Source: Agapetus fuscipes
Taxonomy: Eukaryota > Arthropoda > Insecta > Trichoptera > Glossosomatidae
Assembly: GCA_951799405.1 (NCBI GenBank)
Contig: OX637362.1
Coordinates: 10,154,493-10,218,492, forward strand
DNA length: 64,000 bases
Direction: 5' to 3'
Shown: positions 53,645 to 63,770 of the stretch, in pieces
Numbering within the stretch: position 1 is the stretch's first letter
Layout: every line of letters begins with the position of its first letter
Notes under the pieces: model-generated
Database searches by the model: none
Told to the model about the DNA's origin: nothing
The model's input: the letters and a program-made list of their open reading frames with translations, nothing else
Program-made: the position numbers and the translations under genes

Positions 53645-53800
53645 TCAAGGGTCCTCCTTATCACGAATGATTAATCTTAAAAAGGTGCGCTTTCAGTGTT
53701 TCCTTAAAAATGCCAACAGATTCCGAGCTCCTCCCTCTGAATGGCAGCCTGTTCCACTCCATTGGTCCCGCAATTCAAAAAGCGCGATCCCCAAAATTAG
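53645..53800 (-). pseudogene. CR1/L2-type LINE scrap
   Basis: Minus strand GDRAF, stop, IAGPMEWNRLPF, then FKETLKAHLF; the CR1/L2 end. Confidence 0.55.
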
Positions 53801-53880
53801 TGTGTATTTTTCAGCATTACAAATAATGTAGGTATAAGTTAAAGCGTACCTATAATCTGTAATCAAAGCTTCAAATATAT

Positions 53881-54226
53881 TGTTACCAACTAAAGGTTTG
53901 AAGGATCCTCGCGCGCCTGAACATGTACGCTGGTGTGTAGAACAATATTGCTCTAGTATGAATAGTAGTAAGGTACATGGAACGGTAGTCTGGTATGAGC
54001 GAGAGATTGAGTGATCTGGAATATGCAAGAATGATGCCTTTTGAACCTATATATACGAACTGCAAAGGGCATAAGTTGATTAGTTGCATTGAACATTTGG
54101 AAGTGAATACTATTAACGCAGACATTTTCAATAATTGTAAATTGTGAACCAAACCGTGTAAAATAAAGTATGTTAAAATAAATAAATGCAGTCTAATTTA
54201 AAGAGAGCCCCAGTAAAATCGTAACA
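53881..54226 (+). mobile_element. Solo LTR, 346 bp, ATAT duplication
   Basis: TGTTACCAAC start, TATA box CTATATATACG (near 54,048), AATAAA, end AAAATCGTAACA; ATAT on both sides (53,877-53,880 and 54,227-54,230). Confidence 0.75.
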
Positions 54227-54929
54227 ATATTGATAATTTAAAGATTTATAATTCAAGTATCCTTGTGTTGTTATAAGTCAATTGGAAAAACAAAGTTTTA
54301 ATTTATTTGTACTTTTTTCGCTCTAAGTATTTTTGCCTATTAATAAATATGATTTGTTTGATGAGCGCTGTTTTTGTAAAACTCACTCTTATAGAACCCT
54401 ATAAAAATATAAGTTTGCACTTAAATACGCTAAACATAAGCCGTGCATGTCTTTCCACATTACTCAGAATTATTTTTCGCACATTTTTTACTTCTTTTAA
54501 TGGCCAACCTTGTAACAACCAGCCACAACATTTTCCAACAAGCCAGCAAACCTTTTAAAGCTTCTTGAGGAGCAAATAAAAGTCTTAGGTTAAGTACCAG
54601 CATGATTGGTCTAAGGCAAGTCCAAGTTGCTTTTATTTAACCTAAAGCCTAACTTAATAGACCTCGCCGCGAGTTTCTGTTGTATTTGATTTGTTGTGAT
54701 TGATTTCTGGCGCTGCAAGGCTGTTGTGTGTGTTGCGCCATTGCCCGGAGCCCTACGTGAATACGGTGTGAGGTGTTGAGGAGGTAATCTAACAGGCAAG
54801 GGATGTGGAAGAAGCTTGGAAACTGATATTCGCAGAAAAATAAACGAAACAAAAAATTAAATTTCACTCAAGATCACTCCCTTTTAAAATAAATAAATAA
54901 ATAATAAATTGAAGTTGCAAACTATATAC
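54227..54929. other. Unassigned spacer
   Basis: GATGAGCGCTGTTTTTG (near 54,361) is a SINE-B tail scrap. Nothing else supported. Confidence 0.4.
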
Positions 54930-55125
54930 CATTCAAGATCCATTCACAAGTAGACACGTATAAGTTCACGCTAACACATGCCGCATGTGGACTTTCAATA
55001 TAAAAACCCAATCTCAAATGAACATAAGCCCTGCAACTCTTGCCAACCTTCCCTGAAACAGGGGTGACGTTGGAAAAGTGAATCATTATAGGTCAGCCTA
55101 ATACCAACCTTTAAATCAAGGAATT
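54930..55125 (-). repeat. U1 unit
   Basis: Standard U1, 5' end CCTTGATTTAAAGGTTGG at about 55,122. Confidence 0.7.
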
Positions 55126-55127
55126 TT

Positions 55128-55542
55128 TGATCACCAATAAGGAAAGAACATTCTATTTTTGTCCTCCAACAAGGCAAGATCACTCTTTTTTTATCCTCCA
55201 ACTACGCAAGATCACTCTCTTCTTGACCACCAATAACGCAAGAACACACTTTTTTTGTCTTGCGGCTAGGCACATCATTCTCGCTTTGTCCACCGATAAG
55301 GCATGCTCACTCTTTTTTCTTCCTGCTACAGGACTAAATCACTCTCTTTGTCCACTGACAGGGCAAGATCACTCCTTTTTTGACCACTGATTAGGCAAGA
55401 TCACTGTCTTTTTGTCCTCCAACTAGGCAAGATCACTCTCTCTTGGTCCACTGATAAGGCATAATCACTATTTTTTTCCCCGACAGGACAGGATCACACT
55501 CTTTTTGTCACCGACAAGGCAATATCACTCTTTTGTTGACCA
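55128..55542 (+). repeat. 33-bp minisatellite, about 12 units
   Basis: Units like AGATCACTCTCTTTTTGTCC followed by ACCGATAAGGCA, spaced by about 33 bp with much variation. The 87-codon frame through it is a by-product of the period. Confidence 0.8.
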
Positions 55543-55543
55543 T

Positions 55544-55800
55544 GCGCTCCCCCAGTTCTTGTTTACCGTATACACCAATCTTGTCAAATATGACTTTTTC
55601 ATGCAGTTGTCTTATGAATCAAATTCTACACAATCTGAGCTAAGACAAGCCGTAAAACTCGATAATGTGAGAGTTCTTTTAAATATTTTTAAAATAAATG
55701 TCTTGTTTTCATAAGCTACATTGGTCCAGTACACATGCAAACATTGCTCATGTAAAATTTTCTCAATGGCGTATACGACAAACAAGAACTAAGGCAGCGC
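55544..55800. mobile_element. MITE M2, complete copy
   Basis: Ends GCGCTCCCCCAGTTCTTG and (other strand) GCGCTGCCTTAGTTCTTG, continuing to CCGTATAC and CGTATACG; 257 bp, non-coding. Confidence 0.7.
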
Positions 55801-56324
55801 ATGGAAAAGGCAAAATTCTCTTTTTTACACTTTTAATTAATTTAAGCTTTTCGGATATTAGACGAATCGTTATGGGAGAATTTATGATATAATTCTCGAC
55901 GTTTTGTGGCCATCATGCACGACGACTGAAGATAAAGAGAGTTCATCCTCTGATTGACTTCATTTTTGTGTAGAGCTATATTTTGAGGTACGTTTCCTTT
56001 GAAAACACTAATTAACTATTCTTTAACATTCGTTATTCTAACACAAAAATAAATTACAGTAATTTTTGCTTGAGACAAAATTGTAATTTTTCATTTCACA
56101 TCCCTTACTTAGACGAGCTCGTACACACTAGTCAAATAAACCAGCTGCTCCCGCTCGCCGTGTTTGTGTTTGTCTAGTGCTTGTATTGTAGTCGGCAGGC
56201 TGCTGTACACACATATCACGTGACTAGCTCACAACACTCTCCTGAAACTTCACGTCCATGCTGTGTATGCACAGAACAAAGCGAGACGTTGAAAGGAATT
56301 CCCACTCCGCAATGGAATTCTGGT
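55801..56324. other. Unassigned spacer
   Basis: No supported feature. Confidence 0.4.
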
Positions 56325-56398
56325 CGATGGCTCAATTGAGCGTCTGCTTCCAAAACGAAAGCCTTGGGTTAGAATCCGAGGGGTTCATTATTTTTGAG
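56325..56398 (+). mobile_element. tRNA-like sequence (SINE head?)
   Basis: TGGTCGATGGCTCAATTGAG and GGTTAGAATCCGAGG have tRNA A/B-box form, but pairings are poor and no matching body recurs. Confidence 0.4.
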
Positions 56399-56639
56399 CC
56401 CCTAGTTCACATTTTGAAGGCTTTTATTTATGTACTTATTGGGGTTGGACAGTTGTTATGTTTAGATTGAAAGGTATCTTCAGGATACTTACATCCGGCT
56501 AGCTCTCATCAGCATCACTCTCAGGGCGTGGGGTTCTTTCTTTGGCATTGCTTACTTGTATCTTGGGAAGGGTTTTATAATGAAAAGATAAAGTTAACAT
56601 GAACAAATAAGGGTTTATTACTGTACTAATATGGGGGAG
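56399..56639. other. Unassigned spacer
   Basis: No supported feature. Confidence 0.4.
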
Positions 56640-57020
56640 AAAAGGGGAAATAAGGGATTGGCCAGACCTACAGGTTGTCACTAGAACACTCCCTATTCCG
56701 TTGGCTGGAGTTCTAAACGGAAGGCCTGGGGCAGCGCCCCAGGCTAGCGACGGTTCACAAGGCGGACGCCTCCACACGTTGGAGTCCCTGGGTGGGCGCT
56801 CCTATGCCTCTGGTCCACAAGGCGGGTGCCTTGCTGGCAGGAAATCCAAGTAGATGGGGGGGGGAGGGAGCTCCATTGTAGTGCCCCCTCTTGCACCGCT
56901 TGGTGCTTGGTCGCTAACGTCTGACTCACTTCACATCTCGCCGGGAACTAACGAACGACGGCCTGATTAGTTCATACGGTGCAGTTCGGCCGCTTCCGTG
57001 ACCGTTCGGCTCCGTTCGGC
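56640..57020. other. GC-rich island of unknown nature
   Basis: Much GC-richer than its flanks, with a near-repeat CACAAGGCGGACGCC and CACAAGGCGGGTGCC, a G9 run near 56,857, and GTTCGGC words clustered at the right. Short minus-strand frames are present without a recognisable domain. It may be an LTR, a regulatory island or part of an element. Confidence 0.3.
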
Positions 57021-57309
57021 CCACAAACATACACTGCACACTTCGGGATTGTTCTTTCAATGTTATTATAAAATAACATAACACAGTGTTCTATTCGCAG
57101 TTATTTTATCTGCCTTAATAATTGAATTTTAAATTGTAAAATAAATCATCATATTTACAACAATTATAACTATACATTTAAAATTAAGAGACCAATGTAA
57201 GTTATCTTATAACGGTCCGTGTTAGATCCGATCAACAAATTTTAACTGTGTAGTTATAATTATTATAAATATGTCAAACGACCGTAATTCCAACCTAAAC
57301 CTAAGATAA

Positions 57310-57355
57310 TCATCACGTTGGTATGAGGCTGACCTCATATGCTGTAAAAACGTAA
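57310..57355 (+). repeat. U unit, first 40 bases
   Basis: GTTGGTATGAGGCTGACC to TGCTGTAAAAACG, then RTE-B sequence. Confidence 0.5.
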
Positions 57356-57900
57356 TACATCCGATCACATTCCTTTGTACCTTTACTTTCAAATCCTTTT
57401 TCTACTTGCATTTACCTTTCATCCATTTGTTCTTAACTCTATCTCTTAGAATTTTTCCTTACATACTCCTCAAGAGTTTCATTCCCTTCGTACATACTGT
57501 AATGAGCGTATTATAGTTTTACGAGTAATGCATACGCGATCCTTATCACGCTGGTGGAACGCTCTGGTATTGGAGTTATCCACTATGTGCGAGAACAGTC
57601 GAGAACCATCCGTATGCCCGTATATAAATAAAAGTGTGTGTAAGTGGAGTGTCGATAAAAACAGCCGTGAAGTCGAAAGCCAGAGCTACAAATCAATTGT
57701 TTTAAATTGTGAAATAAATTGTGATAAATAAATCCTGTTAAAATAAATAATTGCAGTTTAATTTTAAAAAACCCCAGTTAAATCATAGCAATACCTTACT
57801 CATTTTGCTGTCATTCGTAGTCCTTGCTTCACTTCCATACATCAATGTTGGTTACAATATGCCATTGTGGACCGGCATGCTCAGATTTTTTATCTTTATT
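57356..57900 (-). pseudogene. RTE-B LINE fragment split by a solo LTR
   Basis: Minus-strand broken frames on the two sides of the LTR give QWHIVTNIDVW (57,870s) and then LLRSM and LRDRVKNKWM (57,480-57,400). The order agrees with the RTE-B copy at 25.4 kb. Confidence 0.55.
57498..57790 (+). mobile_element. Solo LTR, 293 bp, ATAC duplication
   Basis: TGTAATGAGC start, TATA box GTATATAAATAAA (near 57,619), R block CCGTGAAGTCGAAAGCC, end AATCATAGCA; ATAC on both sides (57,494-57,497 and 57,791-57,794). Confidence 0.75.
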
Positions 57901-58309
57901 AATAAAAATCTGAAACAGTGTAAGGAAGCCTTTCGTTCCCCACAATACACAAGATTTAAACTTGGAAAACCAGGCAAGATTAACTTTGCGCGAGGAGTCA
58001 TTTAGCGATACAAACAAGACGTAGAATTTAATCAAAATGTTGAAGAAAATTCAACACATTTAACAAGCGACAATCTGTTAGCGACTGGAGTGGACCTTGA
58101 AAGAGCTAAACGTGAATGTGTTTGCTCACAGTGCTTAGTCTAGCAATCACATTTAACAAAAGCTGTGAAATGAAAATGATGTAAGAAGGTATATAATGTT
58201 ACGAATATGTAATTGTGTGTTTTGTTGGCCTATGTAAGTGTCTGTGATAAAGTTTGCGAAGTCTGTAGATGTTAGGTACTTATATAATATATATTTAATA
58301 TTTGTACAC
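57901..58309. other. Unassigned spacer
   Basis: No supported feature. Confidence 0.4.
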
Positions 58310-58671
58310 AATATGGAGAGAATGAGTGATGAAAGAGTGACAAAGAAAGTATACGCTGCTAGAAAAGATGGATGTCGTGGTAGAGGAAGACCGAGATAGG
58401 TATGGATATACCAAATTTCTGAAATAGCGAATGAATGGGATATCCAGAGTCATAATTAAAAGAGAGCTTGTATAAAAAACGTTTTGACTTTGAATAAAAT
58501 GAAAGAAATATGTAAGGACAGGAAGAAACGGCAGCTTATCTGTAATGTTGGCGGCTTATTCATTCATATTTTTTGTATACCTATTGACTTTTTTTGCACA
58601 AATTAATTTGTAAGGTTGTGTTGATTTTATATACCTGAATGCTATTTATTATTTGTATTTCTTGATTTATA
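58310..58671 (+). pseudogene. RTE-A LINE 3' end
   Basis: MERMSDERVTKKVY and GCRGRGRPR then a stop (AGATAG), later blocks to KKRQLICNVGG, and a UTR ending TTGATTTATAGG. Confidence 0.65.
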
Positions 58672-58757
58672 GGACCTTACCTGTAACAGGGGTGATATTG
58701 GCAAGGTGAAACATTTTTTACATTATGGGGGTCAGGCTCATACCCACCTTGAAGTCA
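58672..58757 (-). repeat. U unit 5' part, inverted against the LINE
   Basis: The LINE's own U start (plus) meets an inverted U start (CCTTGACTTCAAGGTGG on the minus strand at 58,757), a head-to-head arrangement. Confidence 0.55.
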
Positions 58758-59264
58758 AGGATCATAGTGAAATAAAAACATTTTTAAATTCATCAAATAT
58801 ACACAAAAAGCAGAGAAACATTACTTCCACATTATTATCTTATTTATACTCTCGGTTTTCCCACCTTTTCGAAACACTACCCAAGTACAAAAAATTTCAT
58901 TTAAACTCAACCTAAGCGTTAACCAAAATATGTATTCACATTGGAACAGCGCCTTCAATCAACGCTTTAGTGTCCACACAATTTTGAGAAAACGCGAATT
59001 TTGAGTTAAGACCTCAACTTCTTCTGTTCTCAACACAACTTTGCAGAGTACCTATTTTATTTAATCACAATGCAAACTTTCAACAATACAACACAGAATT
59101 CTAGAAAGTTCCACTCACAGAAATCATCGCAAGCTATAATTATCAAACTTGTAATTATTTTGCTGGTTTTACCACAACTGAGTTATCAAAAAACTTGATT
59201 CCAACTTTCTCCAAGCAGCTCCCTATCGTTACGACTCCTCATTTCACAATCTTCTAATGATATA
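58758..59264. other. Unassigned AT-rich spacer
   Basis: No supported feature. Confidence 0.4.
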
Positions 59265-59612
59265 TATCGACGGTTGAAAGGCAGTAAACGACATTTTGGT
59301 AAAAAAATGAGTTATGAATGCTATCCTACTTGAAATTTTCCACTCTTTCTAATGCGCTAACTCCCATAGCTCTACGATGATTTTTGTGTTGTTTATGCCC
59401 AAGCAAACAACTGCGTTTTCGAAGTATGGTTTTGGTGTAACCGACAAGATTTTGGCCTTTTTTGTCCTAAAAGCGCTTGTGACATAAAAAAAATCGTAAA
59501 ACCACTAGGAATGCCAATAAAAAACGCAACTAAGCTACACATATAGTGTAACTTCTTGCGAGTGGTGTAGTGTAATTTAGCGCATGTAGCGAGTTGAACC
59601 TATTTATTTTTA

Positions 59613-60713
59613 TATTTTGTATTGTTTGTGTATTAACACTGTGAAAATTCATTTTGTTTCAATTTATAATTTTTGGATGAAATTTTTTCAAGCAAAACAC
59701 TGTTTATTTTCACTATAGACTTTATTTAAAAGATTAAAATCTTTAAAACAAAATTACGAACGTTTTCGACCTAGAAGGTCATCATCAGGTATGATTTGAT
59801 TACAGAAATTAATTTTATTTTATGAAATTTTGTCAATAGGCACAAATGATGTCAGGTAGGTAAAACACATACAGTAAGATTTTAAATTAATGAAATAATT
59901 AAATAAATTAAACAAGTAAGAGAAGATTATTTAAGAGAAGATTATAGAAGATCTATTAGGTAATAACTAATTAATTTATTATAAGTCCATTTTAATAATA
60001 AAATAAAATAAATAAAATAAAATTGGTCAAAAGGTATAAAATTCAGTTTGGTAGGTAAAATATTCAGTAAAAATTCTGTTAACATTAAATTAGTTTTATG
60101 GCAATTATGAAAGAATAAGAATTAATATTAAACGTCATTTGGTGAGACATTATGTATACAAGATAAAGGATAGATTGAAATAAGTATAAATCAAAGTTGG
60201 AGGCTAAAACGGTCAAAATTATCAAAAATAGATCAAAAAACATCAGAAGGATAAAATTAAAAAGCTAAAAAGTAACAAATAAAACAATTAAAAACAAGAA
60301 ACAAAGACAAATGCACCACTACACCAGTCATCTCGAAAAATCAAACAGCAAAACCAGTAAACCAGTGTCATCCTACACAAGGACATAATAAACAATGTAA
60401 TCAGACGGTCTTGTCCTCGCACATAAGCAGCGGGGAGACAGGAGGGATCTGGATATTCACGACCACTTCTCTGTGTCTGTGGATCTGAAGTGCCTCAAAA
60501 GCCATCAGACGTCTACCAAAACACTCAGAGTGTAGGACCAATGTATTGGCCGTGTCAAACGTGTGGCCATTCTCGATACAATGGTCCGCCATCTCCGAGT
60601 ATCCCGACAGACCCCTGAATGCTCTGGCATGCTCCTTTAATCTGGTTGTGATGGCACTGCCTGTCTCACCGATGTATATGGCTTGACAGTCGTTGCAGTT
60701 AAGCTGGTACACA
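59613..60713 (-). mobile_element. Penelope-like element PLE-1, 5'-truncated, 13-bp duplication
   Basis: 1,101 bp inserted into SINE-A. The 13 bases CTATTTATTTTTA are present at both edges (59,600-59,612 and 60,714-60,726). On the minus strand it starts inside the endonuclease domain and ends after a long AT-rich untranslated part containing a hammerhead core. Confidence 0.8.
59763..59788 (-). ncRNA. Hammerhead ribozyme core in PLE-1
   Basis: The minus strand reads CTGATGA, then T, a 4-bp stem II GACC/GGTC with loop TTCTA, then GAAA and the palindrome AACGTT. All conserved core bases are present. Short palindromic sequence where stem III should be fits the dimeric Penelope type. Activity and stem I not verified. 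Confidence 0.65.
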
Positions 60714-60799
60714 CTATTTATTTTTACAGGTAAGGGGGCCGGCCTTACGCCAACCACTTCAGTTGAAGTGGGAGTATCCCAGAGGGGGCTGGTACTCAT
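60401..60799 (-). pseudogene. GIY-YIG endonuclease domain of PLE-1 (partial)
   Basis: The first 29 or so residues are translated SINE-A, so the ATG is accidental. From residue 30 on it is the C-terminal endonuclease of a Penelope-like reverse transcriptase, which nicks target DNA: LNCNDC (C35, C38), IYIGETG (41-47), TTRLKEH with the catalytic-type Arg53, then ADHCIENGH (H73, H79). Cysteines and histidines match the zinc site typical of these endonucleases. The stop at 60,401 is in a plausible place. RT is entirely missing by 5' truncation, so it is not autonomous. Confidence 0.8.
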
Positions 60800-61017
60800 T
60801 TATTATGAAGGCTGAGTAAACCTTGCCGGTATTTTTATTATGGGGTTTGAAATAAACACCGAAATAGGAAATCATTTCTGACACCCTCCTCGGTGGGATT
60901 CGAACCCGAGCTCACGGGGTAGAATGCAAGCACTCTACCAACTGAGCTATCGACCGGACTAAATACAATAAATGCCTTAATTTTTTTAATTTTAGAGCTG
61001 TTTTGATTTAAACGATA

Positions 61018-61283
61018 TGATCTAATCTAATCTAATCTAATCTAAGCTGCAAAGATATATATCATTTAAGATTTATATTAAATGCATTCCCACAAGCAGA
61101 CATGTATAATTTCGCGCTAACACATACCGCATGTGGACCTACAATATAAAAATCCAATCTCAAATGAACATAAGCTCTGCAACTCTTGCCGTCCTTCCCT
61201 GAAACAGGGGTGACATTGGCAAAGTGAACCATTTTTTACAGTATGGGTGGTCAGCCGCATACCAACCTATAAGTCAAGGAACG
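61018..61283 (-). repeat. U1 unit, full
   Basis: 5' end CCTTGACTTATAGGTTGG at 61,280; repeated TTAGA tail at 61,021-61,043. Third insert inside M3. Confidence 0.8.
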
Positions 61284-61388
61284 AAAAAAATAAAAAAGTT
61301 ATGCTATTTTTCTGCAATCTCAAACTTTAAACTGCTCTCCTGAACAATTCAGTTTATGTCGCTTGCTCTACTGCCTTTTAACCGTAGA

Positions 61389-61796
61389 TTTATATTTGGT
61401 TTATTTCTTTAAAGCGCCGTTTTCATTAAAATTTAATCACAAGGACTATTGTATTCCTGGATATGATTTTTCAAACAGGTGCGTCTTCAGCTTCCTCCTG
61501 AAGTTTGCCCTGTCTCTTTCCTTCTTAACCTCAGCCGGCAACTCGTTCCAAGCCATTGGCCCCGAAACTGAGAATGCACGATTTTTGAAGTTGGTTGAGC
61601 TTAACCCTCAGGGTAACCTCAGCCTTGCAGAGCCTAAATCAGCTGACTTAAGAGTCCTGGTGCTTGTAGCTTGCTGCATCTGACACAGTTCTCTAAGGTA
61701 TTCTGGTGCCTGTCCCTCTAGGATGTCTTTTACCATGACACATAGTTTGTACAGCACTTTTTCTGAAAACCTAAGCCAGTGCAGCTTTCGCATAAT
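61389..61796 (-). pseudogene. CR1/L2-type LINE C-terminal fragment
   Basis: Minus frames encode LHWLRFSEKVLYKLCVMVKD, APEYLRELC, then in another frame NRAFSVSGPMAWNELPAEV and FRRKLKTHLF. 3' GGCGCTTTAAA motif. 5'-truncated and frameshifted. Confidence 0.75.
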
Positions 61797-61868
61797 TGGT
61801 CTAGTGATAGATGTTTAAGATTCGTGATTAGGAGGTACGGGGTGCGATTCCCAGCGTTGCATAAAAAT
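61797..61868 (+). mobile_element. tRNA-like sequence (SINE head?)
   Basis: AATTGGTCTAGTGATAGATG and GGGGTGCGATTCCCAGC look like A and B boxes. Acceptor pairing is poor and no body recurs in the window. Confidence 0.45.
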
Positions 61869-62089
61869 ATCATTCAATCTGTAAAACTTAAAAAAAAACG
61901 TGAGCTAGTCCACTGTAATTATGAATATTCACCGAATATTTAGAGCATGCTTGGAGTGACAATGTTACAAAACGGTGCAAATAAAAAGATTTAAGATCAT
62001 GATTCATTAACTATCACATTTGGCTGCTGGACCATAGCGTCGAAAGAATACTTATTTCCTTGATTTAACTGCGTTGCTTTGTTACAACT
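61869..62089. other. Unassigned spacer
   Basis: No supported feature. Confidence 0.4.
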
Positions 62090-62270
62090 ACTCTGACGTC
62101 AGCTCTGTTAGGATTCGTTGTACAACGGATCTTCTCCAGGTGGTGGAAGTCGTTAATCCGTTAGGGCGGCTGCGTCCGGAGATCCGTTATCGGCCGCTTC
62201 CGCTAACAGATAACGGATAACGCGCCGTTAGACGGAGCGGAGACTCAAATTAAGCGGAAAGCGAGTACCT
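62090..62270. promoter_or_regulatory. GC-rich cluster of CCGTTA/AACGG words
   Basis: At least eight CCGTT or AACGG words on both strands within 170 bp (ACAACGGATC, AATCCGTTAG, GATCCGTTATC, AACGGATAACG, CCGTTAGACGG). AACGG is a Myb-type core. It could equally be an internal repeat of a transposon end. Confidence 0.3.
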
Positions 62271-62439
62271 ACGCGCAAATACACATCTAGCAATAGACGG
62301 ATTGGAAACTTGATATTCTCCCAAAACACTCTACAAGGCACTGTAATTAATGTACTGCAATACCTATACATGTTTTTTATTCTATAAACATTTTTTTAAA
62401 GTTATACAACCATGATTGCTTACGGGTGATCCGTGTCAT

Positions 62440-62510
62440 TGGCTAACTAGGCCGACGTTTCAGACTGGTTTTACAGTCCATCTACAGGTTGGTCTTTTTT
62501 TGTTTCACAT
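62440..62510 (-). mobile_element. Penelope-like end with degenerate hammerhead
   Basis: Core on the minus strand (62,487-62,458): CTGTAGA in place of CTGANGA, stem II GACTG/CAGTC with loop TAAAAC, TGAAAC, then GTCGG. Confidence 0.5.
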
Positions 62511-62539
62511 TCGTGAATGTGTGCGTACATTGTAGTAGA

Positions 62540-62735
62540 TATTTGACTTATATGTTGACATGAGGTTGAACCCCCATGCTATAAAATCTTGGCCCACTTA
62601 TGACAATGTTATCCCTGTTTCAGGGAAGGTCGGCAAATATTGCATGTGCGCCTGCATCATGTCTTCTATTGGGCGTGCATATTATATGAATGTGAAATGC
62701 TTATCTATCTTTGCAAGTTTAGTTATAGATTACAG
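62540..62735 (+). repeat. U unit, shortened
   Basis: TTGACTTATATGTTGACATG start, CCCTGTTTCAGGGAAGGTCG hairpin block, TTTAGTTATAGATTA end. Confidence 0.6.
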
Positions 62736-63249
62736 GTTTAGAATCTGATTTACATTACTATACATTAAGGTAATTCTTAATGTATAGTTATGTAAATATA
62801 ATATAAAAATATAATACTAAAACGTGGTTTAAACAAACAATTTATTTTTGTTTGTTATTGGCGCACTAAAAATAATCCCACAAAATACACTATGGTAATG
62901 CTTTCCCTCATTTGGATTTGTTTATTCGGCCAGTTGGCTATGAATTTCACACTTTATATGATTCTGTTTGTCAAAAACACAAAAATAGCCAGAGCCTTTC
63001 CGCTGCCCACTATCAATGTGACAGATCTACTCGCTGGTTTTCATTATGACGTCATGGAAAGTAGGTAAAAAGCTTTTGATACAACGACTGATTGTTCAAG
63101 TGCCCTATAAGGTTCCTTCAGCGTGGAAAATCATACAAGAATTGGTTTCTCAATCCTGACAACTCCAAGGTTTTCCAATGAGGGAAGAAATGTGAGGGGG
63201 GATTAAAGTTTAATAATGGTATTTATATTCTTTCTATGATCTTTTATCT
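62736..63249. other. Unassigned spacer
   Basis: A small perfect inverted repeat (TACATTAAG/CTTAATGTA) at about 62,762-62,787 is the only structure seen. Confidence 0.4.
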
Positions 63250-63475
63250 AAATTGCACAGAAATCTTGACATTTAAGGCTTATACTCACTGCACGCTCAC
63301 AAACAGACAAGTGTAAGTTCGCGCTCGCACGTACTGCATGTGCACTAAAAAAAGGAAGCACAACTCACATAAATATAAACGTAGCAACTCCTACTGCCCG
63401 AAATGACATTGGCAAAATTGAAAAAAAAATGTACAGCATGGGAACAGCGTCATATCAACCTATTAGTCAAGGAAT
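63250..63475 (-). repeat. U unit, diverged
   Basis: 5' end CCTTGACTAATAGGTTG at 63,474; middle shortened. Confidence 0.6.
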
Positions 63476-63564
63476 TTCTTGTCAAGAATACAAGAAAATA
63501 TGTATTGTGATCTTTAACATTCAGTAAGAAAAATAATAATTGCTTTCGAATAATGCACTATGAT

Positions 63565-63770
63565 GATGATGATGAGTTGATGATTTTTTTAAAGCACCGT
63601 TTCGTGATGTAGTCACTCCAAGGGCGTTTGTGCAAATGATACCAGAAATTTGCTTGTCTTGAGTGCATTCCGGAACTTTCCATGATCTTCTAGCTCTCTC
63701 ACATGATGTGGTAGGTGGTTCCAGGCCAGACGACCAGCAACTGCTTGAAAATGTAACTCGCCTACCTGTG
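63565..63770 (-). pseudogene. CR1/L2-type LINE 3' end
   Basis: Close to 33,690-33,860; minus strand VAGRLAWNHLPHHVRE-like ending and FRNALKTSKFL, with a GGTGCTTTAAA 3' motif. Confidence 0.6.

Larger units (their letters stand above)
59521..60958 (-). mobile_element. SINE-A copy split by a Penelope-like element
   Basis: Head at 60,958 to about 60,885, body to 60,714, then the insert, then the tail 59,612-59,521. A small rearrangement sits near 59,558-59,585. Confidence 0.75.
59265..61388. mobile_element. MITE M3 copy, inverted and split by nested inserts
   Basis: The left part is 59,265-59,467 (from ATCGACGGTTGAAAGGCAG), the right part about 61,302-61,388 (to GCCTTTTAACCGT). Together they cover most of M3 as seen at 30,777, reversed. 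Between them lie SINE-A with a Penelope insert and a U1 unit. Confidence 0.65.

Noticed and set aside
55127..55390. 87-codon frame with repeated motifs
   Set aside because: By-product of the 33-bp minisatellite.
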